Source: Winogradskya consettensis | GTDB taxonomy: Bacteria > Actinomycetota > Actinomycetes > Mycobacteriales > Micromonosporaceae | NCBI RefSeq assembly: GCF_018332715.1 | Contig: NZ_BOQP01000047.1 | Coordinates: forward strand, 1 to 64,000 | DNA: 64,000 nt | Direction: 5' to 3' | Shown here: in pieces, positions 44,546 to 58,003 of the stretch | Position numbering within the stretch: the first letter of the stretch is position 1 | Layout: every line of letters starts with the position of its first letter | Translations under genes and position numbers: made by a program | Notes under the pieces: generated by a model | Databases searched by the model: none | What the model was told of the DNA's origin: nothing | The model's input: the letters and a program-made list of their open reading frames with translations, nothing else

Positions 44546-45604
44546 TCAGCGCATGCGCCTGCCCACCGGTACCGGGTCAGTCTCGTCGTCGAACTCGCCG
44601 ATTACCTGCTCAAGCAGATCTTCGAGGGCTACGAAGCCCACTCTTTCCCCACCACGGGTGACCATGGCGAGCTGGGCGCGGGCCCCGCGCATCGCGGTGA
44701 CCGCGTCGGTGACGGTGACCGCGGCGTCCAGGACGAAGGCGGAGTCCATGAGCTCTTCGGCTGTCACGTCGATGCCCGCGGTGGTGGCCCGGACTGCTTC
44801 CCTGACGTGCACGACGCCAACGACCGCGCCGGTGGCGGGCGAGACGACCGCCAGCCGCGAACGACCGCTGCGCAGGGAGGCGGCCTCGACGTCCAGGGCT
44901 GAGGAGTCGGGGGCGACCGTGACCAGCTGGTCGTCGAGGATGAGGACGTCGGCGACGGTTGTTTCCTGCAGCTTGAGCATGCTGGTGAGCAGCTCGGTCT
45001 GCTCGGCGCCGATCAGGCCTTCGGCGCGGGAGCGTTCGAGCAGGATGTTCATCTCCTCCGGGCCGTGGGCCTGGGCGAGCTGGTCCTGCGCGTGCACTCC
45101 GAAGGGGCGCAGTGCCGCGTTGGCCAGCCAGTTGAGGGCGACCAGCGCGGGACGCACGACGCGGACGAAACCACGGAACGGCAGTGCCAGCAGGGTGGCG
45201 GAGCGTTCCGGGTCGGTGATGGCCCAGGACTTGGGCATCATCTCGCCGATCACGAGGTGCAGGAAGGTGACGACGACCAGGGCGAAGAGCAGGGCGATGA
45301 TCTCGCTCGGCACCTCGTGCAGGCCGATGTCGTGCAGCAGCGGGGCGAGCAGGTGCTCGATGGCCGGCTCGGCCAGGGCGCCGAGGCCCAGCGAGCAGAG
45401 GGTGATGCCCAGCTGCGCGCCCGCCAACATGATGGAGAGCTCCCGGCTGCCGTCGAGCGCGGCTTTCGCGGCGCGGCTGCCGTCGGCGGCGGCGTGTTCG
45501 AGGCGGTAACGCTTGCTGGCCACCAGGGCGAACTCGGCGGCGACGAAGAAGGCGTTACCCGCGAGCAGCAGGAACGAGCAGATGGCGGCCCAGGTCGTGC
45601 TCAT
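44546..45604 (-). CDS. CNNM/CorC-type membrane protein (hemolysin family), without CorC C-domain
   Basis: 352 residues: a DUF21 membrane domain (CSFLLLAGNAFFVAAEFALV, then LGITLCSLGLGALAEPA, then ALVVVTFLHLVIGEMMPKSW) followed by a pair of CBS domains (about 205-330). It lacks the C-terminal CorC_HlyC domain. The family is linked to divalent cation (Mg2+/Co2+) transport; hemolytic activity is unlikely. It overlaps the upstream paralogue by ATGA, so the two probably act together. Confidence 0.9.
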   Translation of the reverse strand: MSTTWAAICSFLLLAGNAFFVAAEFALVASKRYRLEHAAADGSRAAKAALDGSRELSIMLAGAQLGITLCSLGLGALAEPAIEHLLAPLLHDIGLHEVPSEIIALLFALVVVTFLHLVIGEMMPKSWAITDPERSATLLALPFRGFVRVVRPALVALNWLANAALRPFGVHAQDQLAQAHGPEEMNILLERSRAEGLIGAEQTELLTSMLKLQETTVADVLILDDQLVTVAPDSSALDVEAASLRSGRSRLAVVSPATGAVVGVVHVREAVRATTAGIDVTAEELMDSAFVLDAAVTVTDAVTAMRGARAQLAMVTRGGERVGFVALEDLLEQVIGEFDDETDPVPVGRRMR

Positions 45605-46941
45605 GCGGACACCTCCGCGGCGTCGGAGGTCGAGGGCACGGAGATGCGTACGGACTGGGGCACGTGCCGGTTGACGGAGAGCACGTCGAGCGTCGCGCCG
45701 GTGTCCAGCAGGACCGAGTCGCCGATCTGCGGGACCCGGCCGAGCTGGGTCATGATCAGACCGGAGACGGTGTCGTACTCGTCGGACTCGGGCAGGGGCA
45801 GGCCGGTCGCGTCGGCGACCTCGTCGATGCGCCAGCGGGCGGGGACGATCCAGGAGCCGTCGTCCTGGCGGGTGGGGGTCGGCTCGGGCAGGTCGTCCTC
45901 GTCGCGGATCGGGCCGACGAGCTCCTCGGCGATGTCCTCGAGGGTGATGATGCCCGCGAAGCCGCCGTATTCGTCGACCACGCAGGCCAGCTGGCGGTGG
46001 CCGCCGCGGAGGCGGTCGAGCACGGCGGGCAGCCGGAGCGAGGCGGGGACGAACAGCGCGGGGGCGCAGAGATCGCCGACCTGCACCGTCGAACGGGCCG
46101 CGGGGGCGACGGCGAGGACGTCGGCGATGCCGACGACGCCGATGATCTCGTCGACACCCGTGCCGGAGCGGACAGGGAAGCGGGAGCGGCCGGTGTCGAG
46201 CAGGGTGACGATGCGCTCGGCCGGGTCGGTGGCCTGGACGGTCTGCACGTCGACGCGCGGGACCATCACCTCGGAGGCCGTCCGGCGGCGGAAGTCGAGG
46301 CCGCGGTCGAGCAGCTCGGACAGCTCCGGGGTGAGGTGGCCCTCCTGCCGGGACTCCGCGATGATCTGCTCCAGGTCCTCCTCGGTGGCGCCCTCGGGCA
46401 GCTCCTCGATCGGCTCGATGCCGATGCGGCGGAGCAGCTTGGCGGCGGCCTTGTCGAAGAGCTTGATGATCGGGCCGAAGACCGCGAGATACATCAGCGT
46501 GCTGCGGCTCAGCGCCTTGGCGAGGACCTCCGGGCGGGCGATCGCGAAGTTCTTGGGGGCGAGCTCGCCGAGCACCATCTGCACCACGGTCGCGATCAGC
46601 AGGGCGAGGATCACCGAGATCGCCGTGCTCACCCCGTCGGACAGGCCCGTGAGACCGATCAGGTCGGCGAAACCCTCACCGAGGAACGGCTCGGCCACGT
46701 AGCCGACGACCAGGGCGGTGACGGTGATGCCGAGCTGCGCGCCGGACAGCACGAAGGAGAGGCGTTCAGTTACTTTGAGTGCTCGTTCGGCGGCTTTGTC
46801 GCCCTGTTCGGCCTGCTGGCGCAGATGCCCGCGGTCGACGGCGACGTAACCGAACTCTTGGGCGACGAAATAGCCGGTGATGGCCGTCACCAGGATCACG
46901 AGCAGGAGGCCGACCAGGATCAACATGGCGGCGCCTGACAC
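45601..46941 (-). CDS. CNNM/CorC-type membrane protein (hemolysin family), full length
   Basis: 446 residues: DUF21 membrane domain (ILVGLLLVILVTAITGYFVA, GITVTALVVGYVAEP, VQMVLGELAPKN), two CBS domains (about 205-330) and a C-terminal CorC_HlyC domain (DGSWIVPARWRIDEVADATG). It is inferred to take part in divalent cation export or Mg homeostasis. The start is GTG at 46941; no ribosome-binding site is seen on the coding strand, ATG 46926 is an alternative. A hairpin (46960-46978) lies 20 bp upstream. Confidence 0.9.
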   Translation of the reverse strand: MSGAAMLILVGLLLVILVTAITGYFVAQEFGYVAVDRGHLRQQAEQGDKAAERALKVTERLSFVLSGAQLGITVTALVVGYVAEPFLGEGFADLIGLTGLSDGVSTAISVILALLIATVVQMVLGELAPKNFAIARPEVLAKALSRSTLMYLAVFGPIIKLFDKAAAKLLRRIGIEPIEELPEGATEEDLEQIIAESRQEGHLTPELSELLDRGLDFRRRTASEVMVPRVDVQTVQATDPAERIVTLLDTGRSRFPVRSGTGVDEIIGVVGIADVLAVAPAARSTVQVGDLCAPALFVPASLRLPAVLDRLRGGHRQLACVVDEYGGFAGIITLEDIAEELVGPIRDEDDLPEPTPTRQDDGSWIVPARWRIDEVADATGLPLPESDEYDTVSGLIMTQLGRVPQIGDSVLLDTGATLDVLSVNRHVPQSVRISVPSTSDAAEVSA

Positions 46942-46959
46942 AGGAGGAGATACACGGAA

Positions 46960-46978
46960 AGCCGGGCCAAGCCCGGCT
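46960..46978. other. Small hairpin upstream of the CNNM pair
   Basis: AGCCGGGC-CAA-GCCCGGCT, a perfect 8-bp stem within the short leader. It could be a regulatory leader hairpin or a terminator for nothing visible; no known riboswitch is recognised. Confidence 0.4.
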
Positions 46979-47124
46979 GTCTACTGCCGATCATCCGAGA
47001 AATCTACCAGCGTGCGCTGAATACGGGCTGTGAGATTCCCGGACGGGCACGGGCCCGTCCGGGCTGCCCGACGACGGTCAGGACCGGCTGATCAGTACGT
47101 CGTCCACGGCCGCTTCCACCACCC

Positions 47125-48768
47125 CTAGGCGTTCGTGTAGAACGTGCTGACGATCATCCCCCAGGTCGCGAAGTTGGCCGGCCAGTCGAGGTCGCGGGTC
47201 ATCAGCCCGTACGCGTAGCCCTTGCCTCCCGATGCCACCCACCTGGTCATCGCGTGCAGCCGTGCCCCGGAGCCCTTGTCGTCGTAGGCGTACTCCCAAT
47301 CGGCCGCCCGATCGAGCGACGAAACCCGATTGATGCCGTATTGCTGATAGCCGGGCAGCTTGCCCGCGTCACGTAAAAGGGTGACCTCGTCGCGGCACGC
47401 CTTTTCCGGATTTCCTGCGGGATTGCGGGAAGGGTCGACGCTGAGCACCCGCAGCGCGATCGGATCGCGGAAGCAGAGCGTGGTGCCGACCTTTTCGTAC
47501 GTCCAGCCGTCGGGCACCGCGATATGGAAATCGCCCTGCTGGAAATAGGACCAGCCGGCGTAGAGCGCCCACCCGTCACGCAGGCGTTCTGCTCCGGGCT
47601 GCGGTGTCGTGGGCAGTCCGTCCGACGCCTCGCCCAGGCATTTCACCGGGCTGAACCCCACCGGAGCCGCGGCTGAAACGGAGGAGGAGGCGGGGGCGGC
47701 GGCGGAAGGCTGGGACACGGGCGGGATGGGGGTGTCGCGATCCCGCAACAGCAAGGCCGTCCCGGCGAGCAGGGCCACCACGAGAAAGCCGCCGATCAGG
47801 GCCAAGGAGCGGCGAACCGCGGGCCGCGGCGGCTCGGGGCCGGGAGGCGTCGCAGGCACAGAGGCTGGTGAAGGGACGGGTGCGGGAGAGGGCGCAGGAT
47901 CGTCCATGGGCGCGCGGGGTGCGGGCACCACGGCGTGGCCTTGGAAGAGGCCGGCCACTTCACGCAGCTGGTCACGCGTCGAGGCGGCGTCCAACCGATC
48001 GATCGGCTCACGCTGCAGCAGGCCGGTCAGCACCGGCGCGAGCGGGCCGGCCCGCACCGGCGCGTCGGGCTCCTCGGTCGCCAGCGCCATCAGCGTGGCC
48101 ATGGAGCTCTCCCGGGCGAACGGCGACCGGCCCTCCACCGCGGCGAACAGCGTCGCGCCGAAGGACCACAGGTCGGACTCGACCGTGGAGGCGCCGTCGC
48201 GCGCCCGCTCCGGCGACACGTACTGCGGGGAGCCGACGATCAGGCCCGGCCCGGTGACCGAGCCGTCGTCGACGAACGTGGCCAGGCCGAAGTCGGTGAG
48301 CACCACCCGGCCGTCATGACCGATCAGCACGTTGTGCGGTTTGACATCGCGGTGCAGGACCCCGGCGCGGTGCGCGGCGGTGATCGCCTCCAGCACGTCG
48401 AGGCCGATCCGGGCCGCCGACCGCGGATCGTAGGGGCCGTCCTCGCCGATGACCTGGTGCAGCGAGCGTGACGGGACGTACTCCATCACGATCCACGGCT
48501 GGTCCTCCGCGTGCACCACGTCGTAGATCTTGACCACGTGCGGGTGGTTGAGCCGGGCGGCACTGCGGGCCTCGCGCAACGTACGGTCACGCAGCCGGGT
48601 TTTTTCCTCGTCGGTCATCCAGTCGGGCGGGACGAACTCCTTGACCGCGACATCCCGGTCGAGCATCTCGTCGCGGGCCAGCCACACCCGGCCCATGCCG
48701 CCGCTGCCGACCGGTTCGCGCAGGCGATACCGACCGGCGATGAGCATCCGCCTGACCGCCATCAGCAC
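47125..48768 (-). CDS. Transmembrane Ser/Thr protein kinase
   Basis: 547 residues. Kinase domain at about 14-270: GSGGMGRVW P-loop, VAVKEF lysine, HRDVKPHNVL catalytic loop, TDFGLA, and YVSPERARDG activation segment. A Pro-rich juxtamembrane linker follows, then one membrane helix (ALIGGFLVVALLAGTALLL, about 315-335) and an extracellular domain of about 190 residues without PASTA repeats. The sensor part is not recognised (GWTYEKVG, SSLDRAADWEYAYDD). Two near starts are possible (48768, 48762). It lies 43 bp upstream of nothing coupled; the sortase gene precedes it on the same strand. Confidence 0.93.
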   Translation of the reverse strand: MLMAVRRMLIAGRYRLREPVGSGGMGRVWLARDEMLDRDVAVKEFVPPDWMTDEEKTRLRDRTLREARSAARLNHPHVVKIYDVVHAEDQPWIVMEYVPSRSLHQVIGEDGPYDPRSAARIGLDVLEAITAAHRAGVLHRDVKPHNVLIGHDGRVVLTDFGLATFVDDGSVTGPGLIVGSPQYVSPERARDGASTVESDLWSFGATLFAAVEGRSPFARESSMATLMALATEEPDAPVRAGPLAPVLTGLLQREPIDRLDAASTRDQLREVAGLFQGHAVVPAPRAPMDDPAPSPAPVPSPASVPATPPGPEPPRPAVRRSLALIGGFLVVALLAGTALLLRDRDTPIPPVSQPSAAAPASSSVSAAAPVGFSPVKCLGEASDGLPTTPQPGAERLRDGWALYAGWSYFQQGDFHIAVPDGWTYEKVGTTLCFRDPIALRVLSVDPSRNPAGNPEKACRDEVTLLRDAGKLPGYQQYGINRVSSLDRAADWEYAYDDKGSGARLHAMTRWVASGGKGYAYGLMTRDLDWPANFATWGMIVSTFYTNA

Positions 48769-48811
48769 CCACCCGTCGTCCCTTCCAGAGTAGCCAACCC
48801 GGGCCCGGCAT

Positions 48812-49456
48812 TCATCGGGCTACCGCATAGATGACCAGGTTGTCCCGATAGGACCGCAGGCTCTTGTCGAAGACTCCCCCGCACGTGATCAGCCGCAGCT
48901 CCCGGTCGGGCGTGGGGCCGTAGACGCGTGCCGTCGGGAACGCGCTCTTCGGGTACCAGGCGGTCTCGGTGACGGTGAACGAGAGCGTCGCCCCGCCGCG
49001 GATCACCTCGATGCGGTCGCCGGCCACCACCTCACGCAGGCGGTAGAACACGGCCGGTCCGGACTTCGAGTCGACGTGGCCGGCGAGAACAGCGGGGCCG
49101 ACGTCACCGGGGGCTGTGCCGTCCGCGTACCAACCGGCCCGGTCGTTGCCCTTGGGCGGCACGAGCTCGCCGGACGCACCCAGCCGCAGCCTCTCCAGCC
49201 CGGTGTCGATGCCGACGGCCCCGACTCTGAGACGTGACGGCAGGCCGCTGGGCGCGGCCGCCGATCGACCGAAGGGATCAGGCAGGCCTTCCGGTTGCGG
49301 CCAATTTGACGGTACGCCCGGAGCGCGCACTCCCGCGCCCTCAACGGGACCCGGCGATCCACGCAGAGCCAGGTACCCGGTCGCGACCACGAGGGCCACG
49401 ACCAGTGGGACGGCGATCGGAAGAAGTAGCCGGCGAGCTGTGGAGCGTACCGTCAA
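48812..49456 (-). CDS. Class F sortase
   Basis: A 214-residue sortase. The N-terminal signal-anchor helix (LLLPIAVPLVVALVVATGYL) is followed by a sortase beta-barrel with catalytic His in LAGHVDSKSG, Cys in LITCGGVFD and Arg in SYRDNLV. Sortases attach proteins to peptidoglycan or pili. The start is TTG at 49454-49456, overlapping the stop codon of the DUF4397 gene (TTGA), so translation is probably coupled. Its likely partner is that DUF4397 protein. Confidence 0.9.
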   Translation of the reverse strand: MTVRSTARRLLLPIAVPLVVALVVATGYLALRGSPGPVEGAGVRAPGVPSNWPQPEGLPDPFGRSAAAPSGLPSRLRVGAVGIDTGLERLRLGASGELVPPKGNDRAGWYADGTAPGDVGPAVLAGHVDSKSGPAVFYRLREVVAGDRIEVIRGGATLSFTVTETAWYPKSAFPTARVYGPTPDRELRLITCGGVFDKSLRSYRDNLVIYAVAR

Positions 49457-50283
49457 GAGGAGGCCCTGGAACGTCGGAGCGTGACCATCAGACCCGATGT
49501 GAGCAGGGCCGCCAGGCCCGCGAGCAGCACCGCCGTGAGCCGGTCGTCATGGTGTTGCGTGCCACCCAGCCCGGTTGCGACGCCACCCTGCGGCACCGTG
49601 CTCGTGCCGGCCGCGTCGATGTGCAGCTCGGGCTTGAGGCCACCCTTCTTGTCGTCGAGCACCAGCAGCGAGTAGACGTTGCCCGCACCGAGGGTGCAGG
49701 GCAACTCGCTGGCCGAGCCGCCGCCGCTGGGCCGGACCTGGACAGTCCACTTGCCCGGGTTGACCTGGCGGTAGTCGGTCGTGGTGGCGAACGCGACCCC
49801 GTCGGCGATGGCCTTGCCGTTGGCGCCGGCGACGTCGAGCACGGGTGCGCGTACCGACGCCTGAATGATCCTGATCTTGGATTCGTCGCCGCCCGGCAGT
49901 TTCAGATCGTCCTGCAGCACGCGCAGCCCGAGATCGGCGTAGCGGCCGACGCCGGCGACCGTGTAGGCCGCGCCCTCCGCCACCGTGACCTGGGTGGTCA
50001 GCACCGGTGGGCTGGTCGCGGACGCTCCCGATTTACGCATGGCGACCTGGTACGCCCCGGTGGGCAGACGCAGATAGTCGGACATGGCACCGTACGCGAC
50101 GCCGTTGAAACGCTGGGGTTCGACCGCGCCGCTGTCGGACTTGAGATAGACGTCGACCGCGGGGGTGTCGGGAGACAGGTGGGCAAGCCGGACGTAACCG
50201 GCGCCTGCCGCCTGCGCCGGGGCCGCACCGAGCGCGACGACGGCCAGGGCTGCGGCGACTGCACCGGGGAGTTTCCTCAACAT
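49453..50283 (-). CDS. Secreted DUF4397 protein with C-terminal membrane anchor
   Basis: 276 residues. Signal peptide (KLPGAVAAALAVVALGAAPAQA), a DUF4397 domain (YVRLAHLSPDTPAVDVYLKS) and a second immunoglobulin-like part (IRIIQASVRAPVLDVAGANG). The C-terminus has a hydrophobic helix (AVLLAGLAALLTSGLMVTL) and a basic end (RRSRASS). That is the shape of a cell-wall sorting signal, but no LPxTG or LAxTG precedes it; the nearest string is GVATGLGG. ATG at 50283 is used; ATG 50289 is an alternative. Coupled to the sortase gene. Confidence 0.87.
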   Translation of the reverse strand: MLRKLPGAVAAALAVVALGAAPAQAAGAGYVRLAHLSPDTPAVDVYLKSDSGAVEPQRFNGVAYGAMSDYLRLPTGAYQVAMRKSGASATSPPVLTTQVTVAEGAAYTVAGVGRYADLGLRVLQDDLKLPGGDESKIRIIQASVRAPVLDVAGANGKAIADGVAFATTTDYRQVNPGKWTVQVRPSGGGSASELPCTLGAGNVYSLLVLDDKKGGLKPELHIDAAGTSTVPQGGVATGLGGTQHHDDRLTAVLLAGLAALLTSGLMVTLRRSRASS

Positions 50284-50371
50284 GCCCATCAATGTGTCGC
50301 AGGTCATGGACGGACGCCATGGCCCATCCGGGCGGGTCGATCCGCTGTTTTTGTCATACCCCCGGGGCACG

Positions 50372-54916
<4,545 letters not shown>

Positions 54917-55053
54917 TCCCGTCCCTCACCCCTGCCGGCTCCCCTCCGCCCACGGCCCACTGCCTTCTCCGAATGGGCTGACATCGTTCGCTACTCACAC
55001 CACCCGGCGCGGTCCACCACCGCCCGGAACGCAGCTGACCTCTGGAGATGACC

Positions 55054-55452
55054 GTGCTGCCTCAGCCTGACGATCTGACCTCGCTGGTCCTGCGCACGAG
55101 CTTCGGCGGCGATCTGGCGTGGCGGGAGCTCGAAGCCGCGCTGCGTGACGAAAGTGCGACCCTCGTCAGTGACCCCGCCTACGCCGACGCAACCGTCGAT
55201 TCGCTGGTCGCCGCGGACGCCGGGGCCGAGGATGACGACAAGCTGACATACCTGTTCCTCGCCGACGCCACCACCTTGGCCGACGCCGGGCACCCATTGC
55301 TGGCCGTCGATCTGTACACCGAGCCGGGCCGCACCTTCCGGCTGCCGCTGCGCTGGTTCGGGGACGTTTCCGCCAACCTGGCCATCGCGAACATGGACTT
55401 CGACGAGTTCGCCGATCACGTGGATGAGTCCGGCGCTTACCTGGGGAAATGA
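55054..55452 (+). CDS. DUF6924-like small protein
   Basis: A 132-residue acidic protein starting LPQPDDLTSLVLRTSFGGDL and ending MDFDEFADHVDESGAYLGK, which I tentatively assign to DUF6924. Function unknown. GTG 55054 was chosen because GGAG (55044-55047) is 6 nt upstream; it directly abuts ATG 55048. It is the first gene of a four-gene cluster with 4-nt overlaps leading to the ECF sigma gene. Confidence 0.75.
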   Translation: MLPQPDDLTSLVLRTSFGGDLAWRELEAALRDESATLVSDPAYADATVDSLVAADAGAEDDDKLTYLFLADATTLADAGHPLLAVDLYTEPGRTFRLPLRWFGDVSANLAIANMDFDEFADHVDESGAYLGK

Positions 55453-55865
55453 TGGACGAGGCCGAGTTCTGGGGGCGGCTCGAGTTCCGGGTGTGTGCCG
55501 AGTTCCGTGGGTTCGAGGACAACAGGCTTCGGTATCTGTGGTGCGACGGGTTCGAGGCGGAGGACTATCACCTCGACGGGGCGGATCCGTTCATCGGGGG
55601 CCTGATGTGGTGCGGCGTCACCGGGCAGGAGCGTTGGCGGTTCACGCTCTTCGTCGGGGGCGGTGTGCGGTCTCGGGAGGGGATCGACTGGGCGGGGCTG
55701 CTTCCCGATGACGAGGCGACGGGATGGCTCGATGCCGAGCCGCGGGAGCTGACAGTTGTGCTCAGGCCGTTGGAAGCGGAAATCGATCCGGCTGTCGATT
55801 TCGGCGGATCCGTTCGACATAGAGGTGGAACGCAGTCGTCCGGCGGTGAGGGAGAAGAGCCATGA
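55449..55865 (+). CDS. Hypothetical protein in the ECF42 operon
   Basis: A 138-residue protein with aromatic-rich beta pattern (EFWGRLEFRVCAEFRGFEDN, RLRYLWCDGFEAEDYHLDG, RWRFTLFVGG). No family is recognised with certainty. It overlaps both neighbours by 4 nt. The probable promoter for the next two genes lies in its 3' end at 55793-55818, so its last 25 codons are constrained twice. Confidence 0.75.
   Translation: MMDEAEFWGRLEFRVCAEFRGFEDNRLRYLWCDGFEAEDYHLDGADPFIGGLMWCGVTGQERWRFTLFVGGGVRSREGIDWAGLLPDDEATGWLDAEPRELTVVLRPLEAEIDPAVDFGGSVRHRGGTQSSGGEGEEP
55793..55818 (+). promoter_or_regulatory. Predicted ECF42-type promoter inside the preceding gene
   Basis: TGTCGA at 55793-55798, a 16-bp spacer, then CGAC at 55815-55818. 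This matches the ECF42 promoter type (TGTCGA at -35 and CGA/TC at -10). It lies 44 bp before the ATG of the DGPF gene, which is followed by the sigma gene itself, so autoregulation is predicted. Confidence 0.65.
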
Positions 55866-56215
55866 CTCAGTACGCGGTCTTGATCTATGCGGGTGATTCG
55901 GCGCATCGCGAGGGCGCCGAGGCGGAGCAGGAGGTGCACGATCGCCATGCAGAGGAGTTGCGGGACGCCGACAGCATGGTGGCGGCGTTCGCGTTGGAGT
56001 CCGTCGCGAGTGCGACGTCGATCCGGGGTGACGCGGTGACGGATGGGCCGTTCGTTGATGCCAAGGAGGTCATTGCGGGGTTCTACGTGATCGAGGCTCC
56101 TGACTTGGATGCCGCGCTGCGGATTGCCGGGGCCAACCCCGTGATCCAGCAGGGTGGCGGCGTCGAGGTGCGGCCGGTTGCGGGCGGCTTCATCCGCCCC
56201 ACCGCACGCGAGTGA
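55862..56215 (+). CDS. YCII-related DGPF-domain protein
   Basis: A 117-residue YCII/DGPF-type protein: MTQYAVLIYAGDSAHREGAE at the start, VTDGPFVDAKEVIAGFYVIE with the DGPF motif, and DAALRIAGANPVIQQGGGVE near the end. DGPF genes are the standard partners of ECF42 sigma factors. Function of the protein unknown. It overlaps the sigma gene by GTGA. Confidence 0.92.
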   Translation: MTQYAVLIYAGDSAHREGAEAEQEVHDRHAEELRDADSMVAAFALESVASATSIRGDAVTDGPFVDAKEVIAGFYVIEAPDLDAALRIAGANPVIQQGGGVEVRPVAGGFIRPTARE

Positions 56216-57474
56216 CCGGGCCGGACCACGCGCGAGACGCTGGGCCGGAGGTGGCGGTTGATGTCAGGGCTGAGGTTGCGGAGGCGCATCGGCGGGGGTG
56301 GGGGATCGTGCTGGCTGCGACGGTGCGGGTCACCCGGGATCTGGATCTGGCGGAGGAGTGTGTGCAGGAGGCGTACGCGGCGGCTTTGGATGGGTGGCCC
56401 GGGGGTGGGGTGCCGGGCAGTCCGGTGGGGTGGCTGACGACCACGGCGCGGCGGCGGGCGGTTGATGTGGTTCGGCGGGAGCGGGTGTTGCGGGCCAAGC
56501 TTCCGCTGCTGGTGGTGCCCGAGGAAGCAGAGGTGGCGGTCGAGCCGGGGGTAGGTGATGGCGCTGACTGCGTACCCGATGAGCGGTTGCGGTTGATTTT
56601 CATGTGTTGTCATCCGGCGCTGGGGCAGGAGGCGCAGCTGGCGCTCACGTTGCGGTTGGTGTGTGGGTTGTCGACCGGGGAGGTCGCGCGGGCGTTGCTG
56701 GTGTCGGAGCCGACGATGGCGGCTCGGTTGACCAGGGCGAAGAAGAAGATCGCGACCGCGCGGATTCCGTATCGCGTGCCGGAGGCGGCTGATCTGGCCG
56801 GGCGGCTGCGCGGGGTGCTCGGGGTGATCCATCTGCTCTTCACCGCGGGGCATGCCGCGCCGTCGGGTGCGTCGCTGATGCGGGCCGATCTCCTGGATCA
56901 AGGTGTGCACCTGGCCAGGGTGCTGAACGAGCTGATGCCCGGTGAGGGAGAGGTGCGTGGGCTGTTGGCCCTGCTGCTCGTGACCGATGCCCGGCGGCGT
57001 ACCCGAGTTGACTCGCAGGGGCGGCTGCTGAGGCTGGATCAGCAGGATCGGTCGCAATGGGACCATGCCGCGATTGCCGAAGCGCACGAGTTGCTCAATG
57101 AGGAGCCGAGCCGGGGCCGGTATGTCCTGCAGGCAGCGATCGCCGCGCAGTATGCGGAGGCGCCGACCTTCGCGGAGACGGACTGGGCGCGGATTCTGGC
57201 GCTCTACGACGAGTTGCTGGCGGCGTGGCCGTCGCCGGTTGTCGCGCTGAACCGCACCGTGGCACTGGCCGAGGTGGCCGGGGTCGAGCGGGCCCTGCTG
57301 GCGATCGCGGAGCTGGAGACCGAGGGCCGGCTCGCGGGGTACCAGTACCTTCCGGCGGTCAAGGCGGATCTCCTGCGGCGAGCGGGCCGGGATGCCGAGG
57401 CCGCGGTCGCCTATCGCGAGGCGTTGGCGTTGACGAGCAACGAGGCGGAGCGGGAGTTTCTCAGTTCGCGGTGA
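56212..57474 (+). CDS. ECF42-type RNA polymerase sigma factor with C-terminal extension
   Basis: A 420-residue sigma factor. Region 2 is at about 20-90 (RDLDLAEECVQEAYAAALDG, WLTTTARRRAVDVVRRERVL). Region 4 is at about 140-190 (LTLRLVCGLSTGEVARALLV, TMAARLTRAKKKI). A DUF6596/TPR-like extension of about 230 residues follows (HLLFTAGHAAPSGASLMRAD, YDELLAAWPSPVVALNRTVA), which in ECF42 takes the place of an anti-sigma factor. The start is GTG at 56212. It ends 14 bp inside the converging GNAT gene. Confidence 0.93.
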   Translation: MTGPDHARDAGPEVAVDVRAEVAEAHRRGWGIVLAATVRVTRDLDLAEECVQEAYAAALDGWPGGGVPGSPVGWLTTTARRRAVDVVRRERVLRAKLPLLVVPEEAEVAVEPGVGDGADCVPDERLRLIFMCCHPALGQEAQLALTLRLVCGLSTGEVARALLVSEPTMAARLTRAKKKIATARIPYRVPEAADLAGRLRGVLGVIHLLFTAGHAAPSGASLMRADLLDQGVHLARVLNELMPGEGEVRGLLALLLVTDARRRTRVDSQGRLLRLDQQDRSQWDHAAIAEAHELLNEEPSRGRYVLQAAIAAQYAEAPTFAETDWARILALYDELLAAWPSPVVALNRTVALAEVAGVERALLAIAELETEGRLAGYQYLPAVKADLLRRAGRDAEAAVAYREALALTSNEAEREFLSSR

Positions 57475-57967
57475 ACATCCAGTCGGGGCCGTCCTCGCCG
57501 GGCTCGTCGAGGTGCTCGGCACGGGTCAGGCCGGCGTTGAGGGCGACCTTCTGCGAGGCGATGTTCTCCGGGCGTACGCGGGCGAGGATCGGCCAGTCCG
57601 GGAGGTGCTCGCCGGCCCAGGCCACCACTGCTGTTGCCACCTCGGTGGCATAGCCGGCGCCCCACGCGGCGGGGTCGAGGCGGTAGAAGAGGTTGAGCAC
57701 CTCGCGCTCGCGGAAGCGGACCACCTTGAGGCCGCTGAAGCCGAGGGTCCGCGCCGACTCGCGCTCGTCGATCGCCCAGTAGCCGAAGCTGTGCCGCCGC
57801 CAGTGCTCGTCCCAGCGCGCGAAGCGTTCCTCTGCGTCGGCGTGGGTGGCGAGCAGGTCCGACGGGTTGTGCGCGCAGGCTTCGGGGTCGTGGTGGAGCG
57901 CGAAGATCGCGTCGATGTCAGCCGGGGCCGGGCGGCGCAAAGTCAGTCGCTTGGTGACAATCTGCAC
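57461..57967 (-). CDS. GNAT-family N-acetyltransferase (RimJ/RimL type)
   Basis: A 168-residue acetyltransferase. TKRLTLRRPAPADIDAIFAL opens the domain, and the acetyl-CoA site lies around LDPAAWGAGYATEVATAVV and ENIASQKVALNAGL. The substrate is unknown. GTG 57967 was chosen by homology; the frame upstream crosses a terminator. The 3' end overlaps the sigma gene by 14 bp on the opposite strand. Confidence 0.87.
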   Translation of the reverse strand: MQIVTKRLTLRRPAPADIDAIFALHHDPEACAHNPSDLLATHADAEERFARWDEHWRRHSFGYWAIDERESARTLGFSGLKVVRFREREVLNLFYRLDPAAWGAGYATEVATAVVAWAGEHLPDWPILARVRPENIASQKVALNAGLTRAEHLDEPGEDGPDWMFTAN

Positions 57968-58003
57968 GGCTAGGACTTTACGACTCTTATCCCGGAAACG
58001 GAT

